A stretch of DNA of 64,000 bases, from contig NZ_JAELUC010000006.1 in NCBI RefSeq assembly GCF_016429155.1, positions 1 to 64,000 of the forward strand. The letters are read 5' to 3'. Under the pieces are notes generated by a model. It was not told where the DNA came from, made no database searches, and worked only from the letters and a program-made list of their open reading frames with translations. Both the position numbers and the translations under genes were made by a program. Positions within the stretch are counted from its first letter, which is position 1. Every line of letters begins with the position of its first letter. Source of the stretch: Pedobacter sp. ASV12. Lineage in GTDB: Bacteria > Bacteroidota > Bacteroidia > Sphingobacteriales > Sphingobacteriaceae. This document shows positions 8,336-17,630 of the stretch, in pieces.

Positions 8336-9239
8336 GTGCTTTTCCTTTCACTTTTTCAATAAAAATATCATTCATGGTTGGGATAACCTCATCCAGTCGA
8401 CTAATGGAAACATGAGGCAACAGGGTAGCCAAAACCTCGTTGGCAGTCCTGTCTTTTTGCAACTGTACCTTGATCAGGGTTTTGTTTTTTACGGTTTCGG
8501 TTTGCAGTACCTCGAATATATTCTTGGCATTTGAGGCATCGTAATCGCCTTCGTATTCAACCCAATAAGTATTGTTGCGGTAGCTGCTCTTGATTTCGTC
8601 AACCGCGCCGTCCAATATTTTTTGCGAGCGGTGGATCAGTGCAATGTTGTCGCACAGTTCTTCTACGCTTTCCATGCGGTGCGTAGAGAAGATAAAGGTA
8701 GCGCCTTGTTTGTTCAGTTCGAGGATTTCGTTTTTGATGATGTCGGCATTTACCGGGTCGAAACCAGAGAAGGGCTCGTCGAGGATAATCAACTCGGGCT
8801 GGTGCAATACCGTTGCCACAAATTGCACCTTTTGTTGCATGCCCTTGCTCAAATCTTCCACTTTTTTGTTCCACCAGCTGGCCATATCCAGTTTTTCGAA
8901 CCAAAATTTGATCCGCTTGGTGGCCTCGGCGGTGCTCAGGCCCTTTAATTTCGAGAGGTACAATACCTGCTCGCCAATCTCCATTTTTTTATAGAGGCCA
9001 CGTTCTTCGGGCAAATAGCCGATCTGTGCAATATGGTCGGCATTTAAACGCTGGCCATTAAAAAGCACTTCGCCACTGTCTGGCGCGGTTATTTGGGTAA
9101 TAATCCTGATGAGTGATGTTTTTCCTGCACCATTAGGGCCTAGCAGACCAAATATTTTGCCCCGTTCTATTTCAAGGCTTACATGGTCTAGGGCGCGGTG
9201 CGTGGCATATTGTTTAACAATATTTTTTACGCTTAGCAT
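8328..9239 (-). CDS. ABC transporter ATP-binding protein (NatA/YhaQ-like)
   Basis: 303-residue ATPase. The Walker A motif GPNGAGKTS is at residues 34-42, the signature is LSKGMQQKV, and Walker B is LIILDEPFSGFDP, followed by the H-loop in FIFSTHRM. A C-terminal extension of about 80 residues past the nucleotide-binding core (DUF4162-like) is typical of ATPases that pair with ABC-2 permeases. It is the first gene of a two-gene operon with the permease. Confidence 0.93.
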   Translation of the reverse strand: MLSVKNIVKQYATHRALDHVSLEIERGKIFGLLGPNGAGKTSLIRIITQITAPDSGEVLFNGQRLNADHIAQIGYLPEERGLYKKMEIGEQVLYLSKLKGLSTAEATKRIKFWFEKLDMASWWNKKVEDLSKGMQQKVQFVATVLHQPELIILDEPFSGFDPVNADIIKNEILELNKQGATFIFSTHRMESVEELCDNIALIHRSQKILDGAVDEIKSSYRNNTYWVEYEGDYDASNAKNIFEVLQTETVKNKTLIKVQLQKDRTANEVLATLLPHVSISRLDEVIPTMNDIFIEKVKGKAHE

Positions 9240-9310
9240 TTTCGATGTTTAGTTTTTAGTAAATATAAGATGAAGAATGCCAAGAAATGTTACGAGCTGA
9301 AGAAAATCAG

Positions 9311-10051
9311 CTAAGAAATAGCTAAAGTTGGCAATGAATGGGTTAGCTTTTGCAATTGCTTGGCATTGGTTAAGGCCCCGTTGCCCCAGGTATTGTTAAA
9401 ATAGATAAATGCCCGTTCGGTTGTTGGCGGCATTTGTTCAACCAGCTTTTCGATTGCCGTTAGGGGATAGGTTGATTTGTATAATATGGGCTTGCCATGA
9501 AAACGGTAGTAAAGGATCGCATTGTTTTTGACCAGCTCTTCGGGAAGTTGGCTGGGGTAGCTCTGTCCGCTAAAAATAATCGATCTGCTGGCCAATTGCT
9601 CATACACGGTGGCTTGCCACCAAGAGGCATGCCTAAATTCGACTACGTTGGTAAAAGCGGGGTGCAGCAGCTCGAGCAAAAGCAACAAACGCTGTTCGGT
9701 AAAATCGAATTTTGGAGGAAATTGAAAAAGCACGCAACCCAGTTTTTCTTTTAGGCCTTGATGTACGGCTTCGTAAAAATCGTTTAATAGCGATTGGCAG
9801 TCGTTTAATTGTTTATAGTGCGTAATTAAGCGAGGCGCTTTAATGGTAAACAGGAAATCGGGTGGACTTTCAACATACCATTTGGCAAAGGCATGGGCGG
9901 TAGGCATTCTGTAAAAAGTAGAATTGATTTCTATGGTGTTGAAATGCCTACCATAAAAAGGAAACCAATTTTTTTGCGCCAAGCCTTTGGTGTAGAAAAT
10001 TTCTTTCCACTCCTTGTAGTAAAAACCCGAACAGCCAATGCGCCAATCCAT
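9311..10051 (-). CDS. DUF72 (YecE-like) protein
   Basis: 246 residues with the TIM-barrel-like DUF72 fold. The family hallmark is the N-terminal WRIGCSGFYYKEW and the FNTIEINSTFYRMP strand, with the conserved FVEFRHASW-type segment (here VVEFRHASWW) and a C-terminal YFNNTWGNGAL. Biochemical function of the family is not known. The ATG at 10051 is preferred; a GTG 18 bases upstream is also in frame. Confidence 0.85.
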   Translation of the reverse strand: MDWRIGCSGFYYKEWKEIFYTKGLAQKNWFPFYGRHFNTIEINSTFYRMPTAHAFAKWYVESPPDFLFTIKAPRLITHYKQLNDCQSLLNDFYEAVHQGLKEKLGCVLFQFPPKFDFTEQRLLLLLELLHPAFTNVVEFRHASWWQATVYEQLASRSIIFSGQSYPSQLPEELVKNNAILYYRFHGKPILYKSTYPLTAIEKLVEQMPPTTERAFIYFNNTWGNGALTNAKQLQKLTHSLPTLAIS

Positions 10052-10093
10052 ACCATTTAAACAGCTCACGGCGCAGAAAGTTCGGTTGGTGGC

Positions 10094-11437
10094 TTAGCTA
10101 CTTTTTAGAATTTTGGTTTTTTCTTCGTCAAACTCGGCCTGCGACAAGATGCCGGCATCTAATAATTCCTTCAAATTAAGCAAAGCTTGTTTCTTTGCCC
10201 CCATCGTGGCCAGATCGGCAAGAGGCACTGGTGGCGTAAAACTGTTGCTTATGTTGTTGCTTGCATGGGCTGGCCCGAATTTGATGAGCAATTCGGTAAT
10301 CTCGTTCAGGCCTTTGATGTTCGAATAATCAATGGCTTTTTGCTCTTTCACGTTAATGAGCGAAGCATCGGCATTGTTCTCGAGCAGGTATTTTACAATA
10401 TCTTTTTTGCCATTCGCCGCGGCATAGTGCAAAGCGGTGTTGCCGCTTTCGTCTTGTGCATTGATATCGGCCTGTTGGTTTAGCAATAGCTTAACCATAC
10501 TGAGGTGTCCGTTTTTTGAAGCCACGTGCAATAGTCTTTCGCCGCCATAGCTGTAATCGAACACAAAATTGTTGGCGGCCGAAAGGTTGCTGGCCGTTTC
10601 TACCCAACTGAGATAAGTACCCATGCCACTGTCGGCTCCGGTTAATGGTTTGGCATAATTGACGTCTATGCCATGGTTCAAGAACAGCTCTACCACATCC
10701 TTTTGGTTATGGGCACAGGCGTACCAAATAGGCGAGAGGCCATCTTTTGCAGCAGTAAATACATCGGCACCATGGTCTACCAGTAGTTTGGTCAGCATGC
10801 GGTTCATGTCGTAGCAGGCAATGAGCAGGGCCGATACACCCGCATGGTTTACCTGGTTTACCTCGGCTCCATTGTTGAGCAACAACTCCACCAACGGCAT
10901 GTTTTTCGCTTTAACGGCGTATAGCAAAGGCGAATTGCCCTGTTGGTTGGTTGCGTTTACATTGGCACCGTTGTGCAGCAACAGTTCTACAATTGGCTTG
11001 TTGCGCCAATTGGTGGCAATCATTAAAGGCGTTTCGGCGTCGTTGTTTTCGGCATTGCCATCTAAACCAGCTTCTAAAAGCTTTTCGAAGATTTCTATTT
11101 GTCCGGTTTGGGCGGTAAGATGCAACAGGCTATTGCCGTTGTAATCTTTAATATCGGTTTTGGCGCCTTGGGCCAACAAATGCAGGGCGGTTTGTTTTTG
11201 CTTTTGCAGACAGGCAAAATAAAATGGTGTTTCGCCGGCATGGTCTTCATAATCGAGGTCGGCACCAGCGGCAATCAATGCTTTAACGAGGTCTAAAAAA
11301 CCGTGATGGGCGGCATAATGCAAGCCGGTTCTGCCTTTTTCATCGGTATAGGCAACCTCTACTTCGTTGTTAGCCAATAAAAGCTCGGCTATTTTTCTTT
11401 TTCCTCCCTCGCAAGCGAGAATAAATGACATTGACAT
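10094..11437 (-). CDS. ankyrin-repeat protein with C-terminal SHOCT domain
   Basis: 447 residues, probably cytoplasmic (no signal peptide). About ten ankyrin repeats of the G-x-T-x-L-H-x-A-A type run from residue 5 to about 375, for example KGRTGLHYAAHHG and SGNTALHYAAANG. After a linker the last 35 residues form a SHOCT-like helix pair (LLNLKELLDAGILSQAEFDEEK), a short domain often found at the end of bacterial proteins of varied function. The start lies 11 bases after the stop of a second ankyrin gene, so the two are cotranscribed. A protein-binding scaffold role is inferred. Confidence 0.85.
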   Translation of the reverse strand: MSMSFILACEGGKRKIAELLLANNEVEVAYTDEKGRTGLHYAAHHGFLDLVKALIAAGADLDYEDHAGETPFYFACLQKQKQTALHLLAQGAKTDIKDYNGNSLLHLTAQTGQIEIFEKLLEAGLDGNAENNDAETPLMIATNWRNKPIVELLLHNGANVNATNQQGNSPLLYAVKAKNMPLVELLLNNGAEVNQVNHAGVSALLIACYDMNRMLTKLLVDHGADVFTAAKDGLSPIWYACAHNQKDVVELFLNHGIDVNYAKPLTGADSGMGTYLSWVETASNLSAANNFVFDYSYGGERLLHVASKNGHLSMVKLLLNQQADINAQDESGNTALHYAAANGKKDIVKYLLENNADASLINVKEQKAIDYSNIKGLNEITELLIKFGPAHASNNISNSFTPPVPLADLATMGAKKQALLNLKELLDAGILSQAEFDEEKTKILKSS

Positions 11438-11448
11438 GGGGTCAAAAA

Positions 11449-12621
11449 TTAAATGGTTAACTTCATGAGTAACTCAACAGTCTTTATTTTAAGGTTATCG
11501 TCGGTAGCCAGCATGAGCGCCGTTTGGTCTTTGTTGTTGGTCAAACTTGCATCTGCACCATGCTCGAGCAATAGTTTAGCTTTTCTGTAGGTGTCTTTTG
11601 CCTTTTCCGTTTCATAATTAACGTTATAGGCGCAGACCTTGTGCAGCAAAGTATTGCCGTTTTCGTCTTGCCGGTTTACCTGCAGGGCGCCACTGTTGAG
11701 CACGGTTTGCAGCAGTTCTGTGCTTTTTGCGGCAAGCAGGTCTGCTGGGCTGGTTTCCGAACCATAATAAATACTGTTTTGGTATAAGTCTGCTCCATCG
11801 GCAATGAGTTGGGCCAATAGTTCAGTCTCTTTTGTGGAGGGATGATTAAGCATATTGATGTACTCGAACAAAAGCGATACCCCTTTTTTATTCAGGATGT
11901 CGAATTGCGGCATCCCGTAGTTGCGCAGCTTTTGGTAAAGCTCGAGGTTAAACTGTTGCGCTACGGCATAATAAAAAGAGCTGTTGCCGTCTTTGTCGAG
12001 CTGGTTTACATCGGCACCGTTTGCTAGCAACAAATCGATGTACTGCGGTCGGTTAAACTCGATAGCAGTAATAAGCGGTGTTTTTTGTACGATGTTCGGC
12101 GCATCTACATCTACGCCCTCGGCTATTAAAAGCTCGAGGTAGGCCAAAGAAAGCGCTGGATTTGTGGCGTACGTTTTTACGACCTGATGAATGAAGTTTT
12201 CTGTGGCGTTATTCTTGAAATTGATATCAGCTCCAGTGGCCAAAAGCACCTTTATTTTGGCAATGGAAGCCCTGTTTTCGAAGAAATAGCCCAACAGGGT
12301 TTGAGCTTCTATCTCGTCGTTAAGGTTATCGAGTTGCGTGCAAAACACTTCAAAAAATGCCATCGAAGCTTCATCATCAGGCAGGTAGCGTACCATGCTT
12401 TCAAAAATACTCCGGTTAAAGCTGCTGTACTCGTAAATGTCTTTTTCCAGGGTATTGTCTTTAACCAGGCAAAGCAAAATGTCAAACTGCCTGTCGCTCA
12501 GCAACTGATCGATGAGTTGTTGTTTCTGGAAATCCTGTAACGTGTTGGACAGTTTTTCGCCATTGGCCAAAGCCGCTAATGCTTCGCTATAGTTTGCCGA
12601 TTGGAGTTGTTCCTGTAACAT
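11449..12621 (-). CDS. ankyrin-repeat protein
   Basis: 390 residues, first gene of a two-gene ankyrin operon. The N-terminal 100 residues are helical without recognisable repeats; ankyrin repeats follow from about residue 100, with clear units such as KTPLITAIEFNRPQYIDLLLANGADVNQ (residues near 180-210) and GNTLLHKVCAYN further on. There is no signal peptide and no SHOCT tail, unlike its partner. It is similar enough in style to the partner to suggest duplication, but its repeats are more degenerate. Confidence 0.8.
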   Translation of the reverse strand: MLQEQLQSANYSEALAALANGEKLSNTLQDFQKQQLIDQLLSDRQFDILLCLVKDNTLEKDIYEYSSFNRSIFESMVRYLPDDEASMAFFEVFCTQLDNLNDEIEAQTLLGYFFENRASIAKIKVLLATGADINFKNNATENFIHQVVKTYATNPALSLAYLELLIAEGVDVDAPNIVQKTPLITAIEFNRPQYIDLLLANGADVNQLDKDGNSSFYYAVAQQFNLELYQKLRNYGMPQFDILNKKGVSLLFEYINMLNHPSTKETELLAQLIADGADLYQNSIYYGSETSPADLLAAKSTELLQTVLNSGALQVNRQDENGNTLLHKVCAYNVNYETEKAKDTYRKAKLLLEHGADASLTNNKDQTALMLATDDNLKIKTVELLMKLTI

Positions 12622-12712
12622 AGGTAGTATTGATCTGGTTAGCCTAATTCAATATCTATACCAAGATTTTAAGCTATTAGCGATTTTCGGTCGTTTTCCA
12701 GTGGCACAAAGC

Positions 12713-12743
12713 AAAAAATCCCCTTTATGGTTAAATAAAGAGG
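12713..12743 (-). terminator. intrinsic terminator after the beta-barrel gene
   Basis: On the minus strand, CCTCTTTAT pairs with ATAAAGGGG (9 bp, one G-U) around a 6-base loop and is followed by ATTTTTT. It sits 25 bases beyond the stop of the gene ending at 12768. Confidence 0.85.
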
Positions 12744-12767
12744 ATTGAGGGAGTTATATATAATCGA

Positions 12768-15179
12768 TTAGTTACCTACGCGTCCTTCTTCTTCGCTGGT
12801 TCCGGTTTTACGGCTGCGGGCTGTTTTGATCTTCATATTGCCAAATTTGTAGCTGAAATTCAATGATAATTTGCGGTTTTCCCATTCGTTTTGCCAATAG
12901 GTGTTTACATTGTTGTACTGTAGCAAAGCCCTGAATTTTCCGGTGGCGAAAACATCGTTTAGCTTGAGCGAAAGTGTAGCGTTTTTTCGCCAAAAAGTTT
13001 TCTTTACCCCCACGTTAATCGCATAAGCTTCGAGGTTGCGGAAAAGACCAGACACCGATGGCGATTGGTAATAGGCATAAATGCCGATCACATAGTCTTT
13101 GGGCAGGGTAAAGTTGTTGTCTGAACTTACCGCCCAGCTCCATTTCGCAGCGTCAAAGCCCGTACCTTGTACCTGCGAGGTCGTTTTGTCAAACGAAGCC
13201 GAAATTTCGGTATTGTTGTTCCACCACTTCACCACATCAAAAGGCGAGCCGGTTGCAAAGTACCAACTGGTTTGGTTGTTCAGGTTTTCGCCACGGGTAA
13301 TGCTTTCTTTTGTAGTGCTGTTCTGATAGATCACTTCAGAAACCGCACCTTTGGTAGTGGCATAGCTCACGGTGAGCAGGCGCATGTTTTTAAAGCTGTA
13401 ATTGAATTCGAAATTGTTCGAATAAGAAGGCTGCAGCAACGGATTGCCTTGCAAGGCCGTGTAAGGATCAGAATAAAAGGTAAAAGGATTAAGGCTGTTG
13501 TATGACGGGCGATTGATGCTTTTGCGATACGACAGTACAAGCTGGTTGTTTTCGGTGGCTTTGATCGAAGCCGCTACGTTGGGGAATAATTTCCAATATT
13601 TGCGATCGATGAGGACATTTGTGCCCGTAGAAACTCCATCACCCAAAGTCTGTTCTACCCTAAACCCTACTTTAAGGTCTATTTTACTGAACGATTGGTT
13701 GAGCGAAACATAGGCCGCATTGATATTTTCTTTGTATTGGAAAAGATTGGTGCGCTTTGGGTCGTTGATCCACCCGGCTGTTTTAAGCGAATCGAAGCGC
13801 ACATTGCTGCTGGCATCAACCCAGCTGCTTTTCCATCCAGCCTCCATTTTCAGGGTTTTGTTAAATGGATGAACATAATCCATTTTTAAGGCATAGATCG
13901 AGATGTCGCCATCGCTGGCGTTGCGCAAATTGATGGGTACGCCTATGAGCTGGTCGGTGGCGTTGTAGTAACTGTTTTGAAAACTTTGGGCCTGGTTGCT
14001 GTTGTAATGCACGTAGTCGGCATCAAAACCCAATTCCTTTCCCACGGTGTCTATTTTAAAACGGTAATTGAAATTGAGGGCATAATTGCCGGTTTTGTTC
14101 TTTTGCGGACTGTGCATGGCCACCGAACCTAACTTAACACCTTGGGCATTGTAGTTGGGCGAATTGCTGGTAACGTCGGTTTCGTCTGGCGAGCTGAAGC
14201 CTTTAAACATGACACCAACCGTATGCTTATCGTTAATAAAGTAATCGGTACCGGCCGCGTAGTTTCTGCTGTCGGTTATCGGGTGCCAGTAATTTACCTG
14301 GTTATATTGCTCGTTGCCAATGGTACGGTTAAGGGTCAGGCGGTTAAACGAGTTGTATCGACCTGCGTTAAAGCGGGCATAGCTGCTTATTTTTCCGATG
14401 TTGTAGTTGAGGTTGAGGCCTCCGTTTATTTTTTCGTATTTGCCGTAGCCACCACCCAACGACAAGCTTCCGTTCATGCCCTGCATCCTGTTTCTTTTCA
14501 GTTTAATGTTGATGAAACCACCTGTGCCGGCCGCATCAAAAGAAGCTGGAGGATTAGAAATAAGCTCTATCTTGCTGATGACTTCGCCGGGCAGCGATTT
14601 GAGGTAGGTATTCAGTTCGCTGCCGCTCATATAGCTTAGCTTGCCATCAATCATAACAGTTACGTTTTGTTTGCCCTTTAAAATGAGGTTTTCATCTTTG
14701 TCGAGCTTAATGCCTGGGGCACGGCTCAGTACTTCGAGGGCATTGTCGCCAGCGGTATTCATCTTTTCGACGTTTACAATGGTTCGGTCGGCTTTTTGGT
14801 CGATAACCGGCATTTTCGATACGATGTTAATTTCCTTAAGGTTTTGTGTACGGTGGGCCAGTAGGATGTTGGGCAGTTTGACATCGGCATCTTTTACTTC
14901 AAAAACAGCCGAAGAAGTTTTGTCAAAGCCCATCATCAAAGCTTTCACCACATAACTTCCCGGTTTAACCGATTTAAACTCATATGCACCTTGCGGGTTG
15001 GTGGCCTGAAGCAGGGCAACCGAATCGGGCAGGTGGATCAGCGTAACCGAAGCATAATCCAAAGCCTGCTTTTTGCTTTGGTCTAACACGGTGCCGCTTA
15101 CTTTAAAGGTTTGTGCCTTGGCCTGGTTAAAGGCGAAGAATATGGATAATGCGAGGATTGATTTAAGAAATGTACTCAT
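12768..15179 (-). CDS. outer membrane beta-barrel (TonB-receptor-like) protein
   Basis: 803 residues. A signal peptide (about 1-22, ending FNQAKAQ) is followed by a CarboxypepD-regulatory-like domain (about 25-110), a plug-like region (about 115-235, with IDQKADRTIVNVEKM and NPPASFDAAGTGGFINIKL), then a long outer-membrane barrel to the end. This is the outer_membrane_beta-barrel/OMP_b-brl_3 type rather than a full SusC. Such proteins are thought to be relatives of TonB-dependent receptors with unknown ligands. The gene is divergent from a LytS/LytTR operon, suggesting that the two-component system controls it. Confidence 0.87.
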   Translation of the reverse strand: MSTFLKSILALSIFFAFNQAKAQTFKVSGTVLDQSKKQALDYASVTLIHLPDSVALLQATNPQGAYEFKSVKPGSYVVKALMMGFDKTSSAVFEVKDADVKLPNILLAHRTQNLKEINIVSKMPVIDQKADRTIVNVEKMNTAGDNALEVLSRAPGIKLDKDENLILKGKQNVTVMIDGKLSYMSGSELNTYLKSLPGEVISKIELISNPPASFDAAGTGGFINIKLKRNRMQGMNGSLSLGGGYGKYEKINGGLNLNYNIGKISSYARFNAGRYNSFNRLTLNRTIGNEQYNQVNYWHPITDSRNYAAGTDYFINDKHTVGVMFKGFSSPDETDVTSNSPNYNAQGVKLGSVAMHSPQKNKTGNYALNFNYRFKIDTVGKELGFDADYVHYNSNQAQSFQNSYYNATDQLIGVPINLRNASDGDISIYALKMDYVHPFNKTLKMEAGWKSSWVDASSNVRFDSLKTAGWINDPKRTNLFQYKENINAAYVSLNQSFSKIDLKVGFRVEQTLGDGVSTGTNVLIDRKYWKLFPNVAASIKATENNQLVLSYRKSINRPSYNSLNPFTFYSDPYTALQGNPLLQPSYSNNFEFNYSFKNMRLLTVSYATTKGAVSEVIYQNSTTKESITRGENLNNQTSWYFATGSPFDVVKWWNNNTEISASFDKTTSQVQGTGFDAAKWSWAVSSDNNFTLPKDYVIGIYAYYQSPSVSGLFRNLEAYAINVGVKKTFWRKNATLSLKLNDVFATGKFRALLQYNNVNTYWQNEWENRKLSLNFSYKFGNMKIKTARSRKTGTSEEEGRVGN

Positions 15180-15391
15180 GATGTTGAAATTGCGTGTCTT
15201 TTTTGTTGTCCAAAGGTTGATAAAACTGCCTTTATGCTCAATTAAATGATACGAACCCCTTAAAATATTATCCCAACCCGATTTTTCGCCATTCAGCGGG
15301 TTTGTCCTTAAAAAGCAGGTGTTGGGATAATTTATAGCCAGATTGGCATAAGAAACTATGGCGTTGGCAAAGCTTTTTATAGTTTTATTGC
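15180..15391. promoter_or_regulatory. divergent control region with a spaced 11-bp inverted repeat
   Basis: The 212-base gap between the barrel gene and the kinase operon holds ATTATCCCAAC at 15267-15277 and its exact complement at 15321-15331. The arm centres are 54 bases apart, about five helical turns. This spacing suits two regulator molecules on one DNA face; that they are LytTR sites is inference. Confidence 0.6.
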
Positions 15392-16405
15392 ATGAAAAGA
15401 ACCCAAATGATCCTGATCCATATCGGTTGTTGGCTATTGGTACTGATTTACCGCTATGGAGCTTATCTTTTAAAAATCAACAGTTTTTACGATGCGGCCT
15501 TCGATGTTTCGATGACGATTTTACAGCTCGTAGAATTTTACATCTGTTTTCTGTGGGTTTACCCGCGTTTTTTAAAGCAAGGAAAAACAGTGCAGCTTAT
15601 TGGTGGCATTCTGTTGTCGATGGGCGTATTTATAGGAGGCAGGTATTTGATAGAAGAAATCATCTACCTGCATTTTTTTGGCTTCCATAACTATGCCGAT
15701 GGCGTTACCTTTTCTTATTACATCCTTGATAATATCTACTATAGCATTTCCTATGTTTTTATTGCCCTCGGCATTTATTCGGTACAGGAAAATTACAAAG
15801 GACAACTTACCCAGCGTAAGCTGAAAGACGAAGTGGTCAAAGCCGAATTGGCCTTTCTCAAATCGCAGATCAATCCGCATTTTCTGTATAATTCGCTCAA
15901 TTATGTTTACTCGTTGGCCATTCCAGTTTCAGAAAAGCTGGCCGATGCCATTTTACGCCTTTCTGATTTGATGCGCTATACTTTGAACGATAGTGCCGAC
16001 GGAAAAGTAAAGCTGGGCAAGGAGGTTGAGTATCTCGAAAGCTATATCGCCTTGTTCAAGATGCGTTTTGAACCCCGGTTTTATGTCGATTTTAAAACCG
16101 AAGGGCTCGACGACGAGCAGCAGATTGCTTCGCTTGTGCTGATTCCTTTTGTCGAAAATGCCTTTAAGCATGGCGTGGTCAACGATGAAAAGCATCCGGT
16201 GCGCATTGTTTTGAAAGTACAGCCAAACAGAAGGCTTGTTTTTGAAGTGAGCAACAAGATTAACCATAGCCAAAAAGACCACTCGAGCGGCGTGGGCTTG
16301 GTTAACGTGTATCGCAGGCTAGACCTCATCTACCCAGACCGGCACGAACTGTTGGTTTCTAATAATGGCAATACCTATAAAAGTACACTGATTATTAATT
16401 TATAA
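15392..16405 (+). CDS. LytS-type membrane sensor histidine kinase
   Basis: 337 residues. Four hydrophobic segments occupy about residues 5-130, then a short coiled stretch leads to the His_kinase (PF06580) domain. The phospho-acceptor motif is INPHFLYN, with His163, and the ATP-binding N-box is FVENAFKHGV; the G-box SSGVGLVNV is near residue 290. The partner regulator lies two genes downstream in the same operon. The signal sensed is unknown. Confidence 0.92.
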   Translation: MKRTQMILIHIGCWLLVLIYRYGAYLLKINSFYDAAFDVSMTILQLVEFYICFLWVYPRFLKQGKTVQLIGGILLSMGVFIGGRYLIEEIIYLHFFGFHNYADGVTFSYYILDNIYYSISYVFIALGIYSVQENYKGQLTQRKLKDEVVKAELAFLKSQINPHFLYNSLNYVYSLAIPVSEKLADAILRLSDLMRYTLNDSADGKVKLGKEVEYLESYIALFKMRFEPRFYVDFKTEGLDDEQQIASLVLIPFVENAFKHGVVNDEKHPVRIVLKVQPNRRLVFEVSNKINHSQKDHSSGVGLVNVYRRLDLIYPDRHELLVSNNGNTYKSTLIINL

Positions 16406-16410
16406 ATCTG

Positions 16411-17619
16411 ATGAAATTCCCTATTCCACGACAGACCCATTGGATTGGTTTAGCCGCTTTAATCCTCTGTGTTTGGTATGGCTGTGCGCCCATGCGGGCT
16501 GCGCGTTGGCGCGAACCCGATCTTAACGACAGTTCAAAATTTAAGTACGCCAGGCTGCAAGCGAACCAAACGCCGTTCAGGTTTGTGCCGGCCGTTGGAC
16601 AGCCTCGTTATGCCAAAATGAAGAAGTACCTGGACAGCGCCTTGCAGCAAACCAATACCCATGCTTTTTTGGTCATCAAAAACGACAGCATCATTTATGA
16701 GAACTTTGCCCAAAACGTTAACTACGGTACTTTGCATCCCAGTTTTTCGGTTGCCAAATCCTATATCGGCACGCTAATCGGCATGGCTATCGACAATGGG
16801 ATAATCGCATCGACTAATGATTTGGTGATCAAATACATGCCCGAACTCGAAAAGAACGATAGGCGTTTCCGCAAACTCACCATTCAGCACGTGTTAGACA
16901 TGCAAAGTGGTTTTGATTTCGACGAAGACAGTACAAGCCCTTTTGGCAGCATCGCGAAGCTCTACTATGGCAATTCGCTCAAAAACCAGGTGGCCCAACT
17001 CAAAATGAAAAAAGAACCGGGACAATCTTTCGAATACCAAAGCATCAATACCCAGCTATTGGCTGCTTTGTTAGAACGTGCCAGTGGCGAAAAGATAGAA
17101 AGTTTAATGGCCAAATACCTGTGGCAGCCTTTGGGGGCAGAGTCTGATGCCATTTGGAGCCTCGATGGTCGTAAAACCGTTAAAGCATTCTGCTGCCTCA
17201 ATGCTACCGCTACCGATTTTGCAAAATTGGGCAGGCTTTACCTCAAAAAAGGAAATTGGGAAGGAACACAAATCGTTTCGAACCGTTGGATAAATGGTAC
17301 GGTTAATCCGGATTCTTTGGGCAAAAGAGGCTACAAAAATCAATGGTGGGCCTGTAGCAACATCAGCTATTTCAAGGATTCGCTCAGCGCCAGTCAAAAG
17401 TTGGCCAAGCTGAATTTGAAAGTACCGATCAAGAAAATGAAAAATGGCACCTATTATTTTCAGACCAAGTCTAACGATTATAGAGCCGAAGGAATTTTAG
17501 GCCAGATTGTGTACGTAAATCCTGATAATAATGTTATTATTGTCAGGCTGGGAAATTACCCTAACAAGAACCTCTATTTTAATGGTTTCATTCCTGCTGT
17601 GGGCAGGGAAATTAACTAA
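16411..17619 (+). CDS. serine hydrolase, beta-lactamase/PBP family lipoprotein
   Basis: 402 residues of the beta-lactamase superfamily (class C/EstB-like). The N-terminus is a hydrophobic signal ending in WYGC, which could be a lipobox with Cys27 or so. The catalytic SxxK is S113-V-A-K116 (FSVAKSY), and the second motif is a tyrosine in EYQSINTQ near residue 209. It could be an esterase, peptidase or amidase. It starts 5 bases after the kinase gene and ends 11 bases before the response regulator, so an enzyme is embedded inside a two-component operon. Confidence 0.88.
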   Translation: MKFPIPRQTHWIGLAALILCVWYGCAPMRAARWREPDLNDSSKFKYARLQANQTPFRFVPAVGQPRYAKMKKYLDSALQQTNTHAFLVIKNDSIIYENFAQNVNYGTLHPSFSVAKSYIGTLIGMAIDNGIIASTNDLVIKYMPELEKNDRRFRKLTIQHVLDMQSGFDFDEDSTSPFGSIAKLYYGNSLKNQVAQLKMKKEPGQSFEYQSINTQLLAALLERASGEKIESLMAKYLWQPLGAESDAIWSLDGRKTVKAFCCLNATATDFAKLGRLYLKKGNWEGTQIVSNRWINGTVNPDSLGKRGYKNQWWACSNISYFKDSLSASQKLAKLNLKVPIKKMKNGTYYFQTKSNDYRAEGILGQIVYVNPDNNVIIVRLGNYPNKNLYFNGFIPAVGREIN

Positions 17620-17630
17620 AGACAATTGCC

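Noticed and set aside
14142-14639. 165-codon plus-strand frame inside the beta-barrel gene
   Set aside because: Antisense shadow; Val/Ala/Gly-rich with no motif, and the minus-strand gene is intact.
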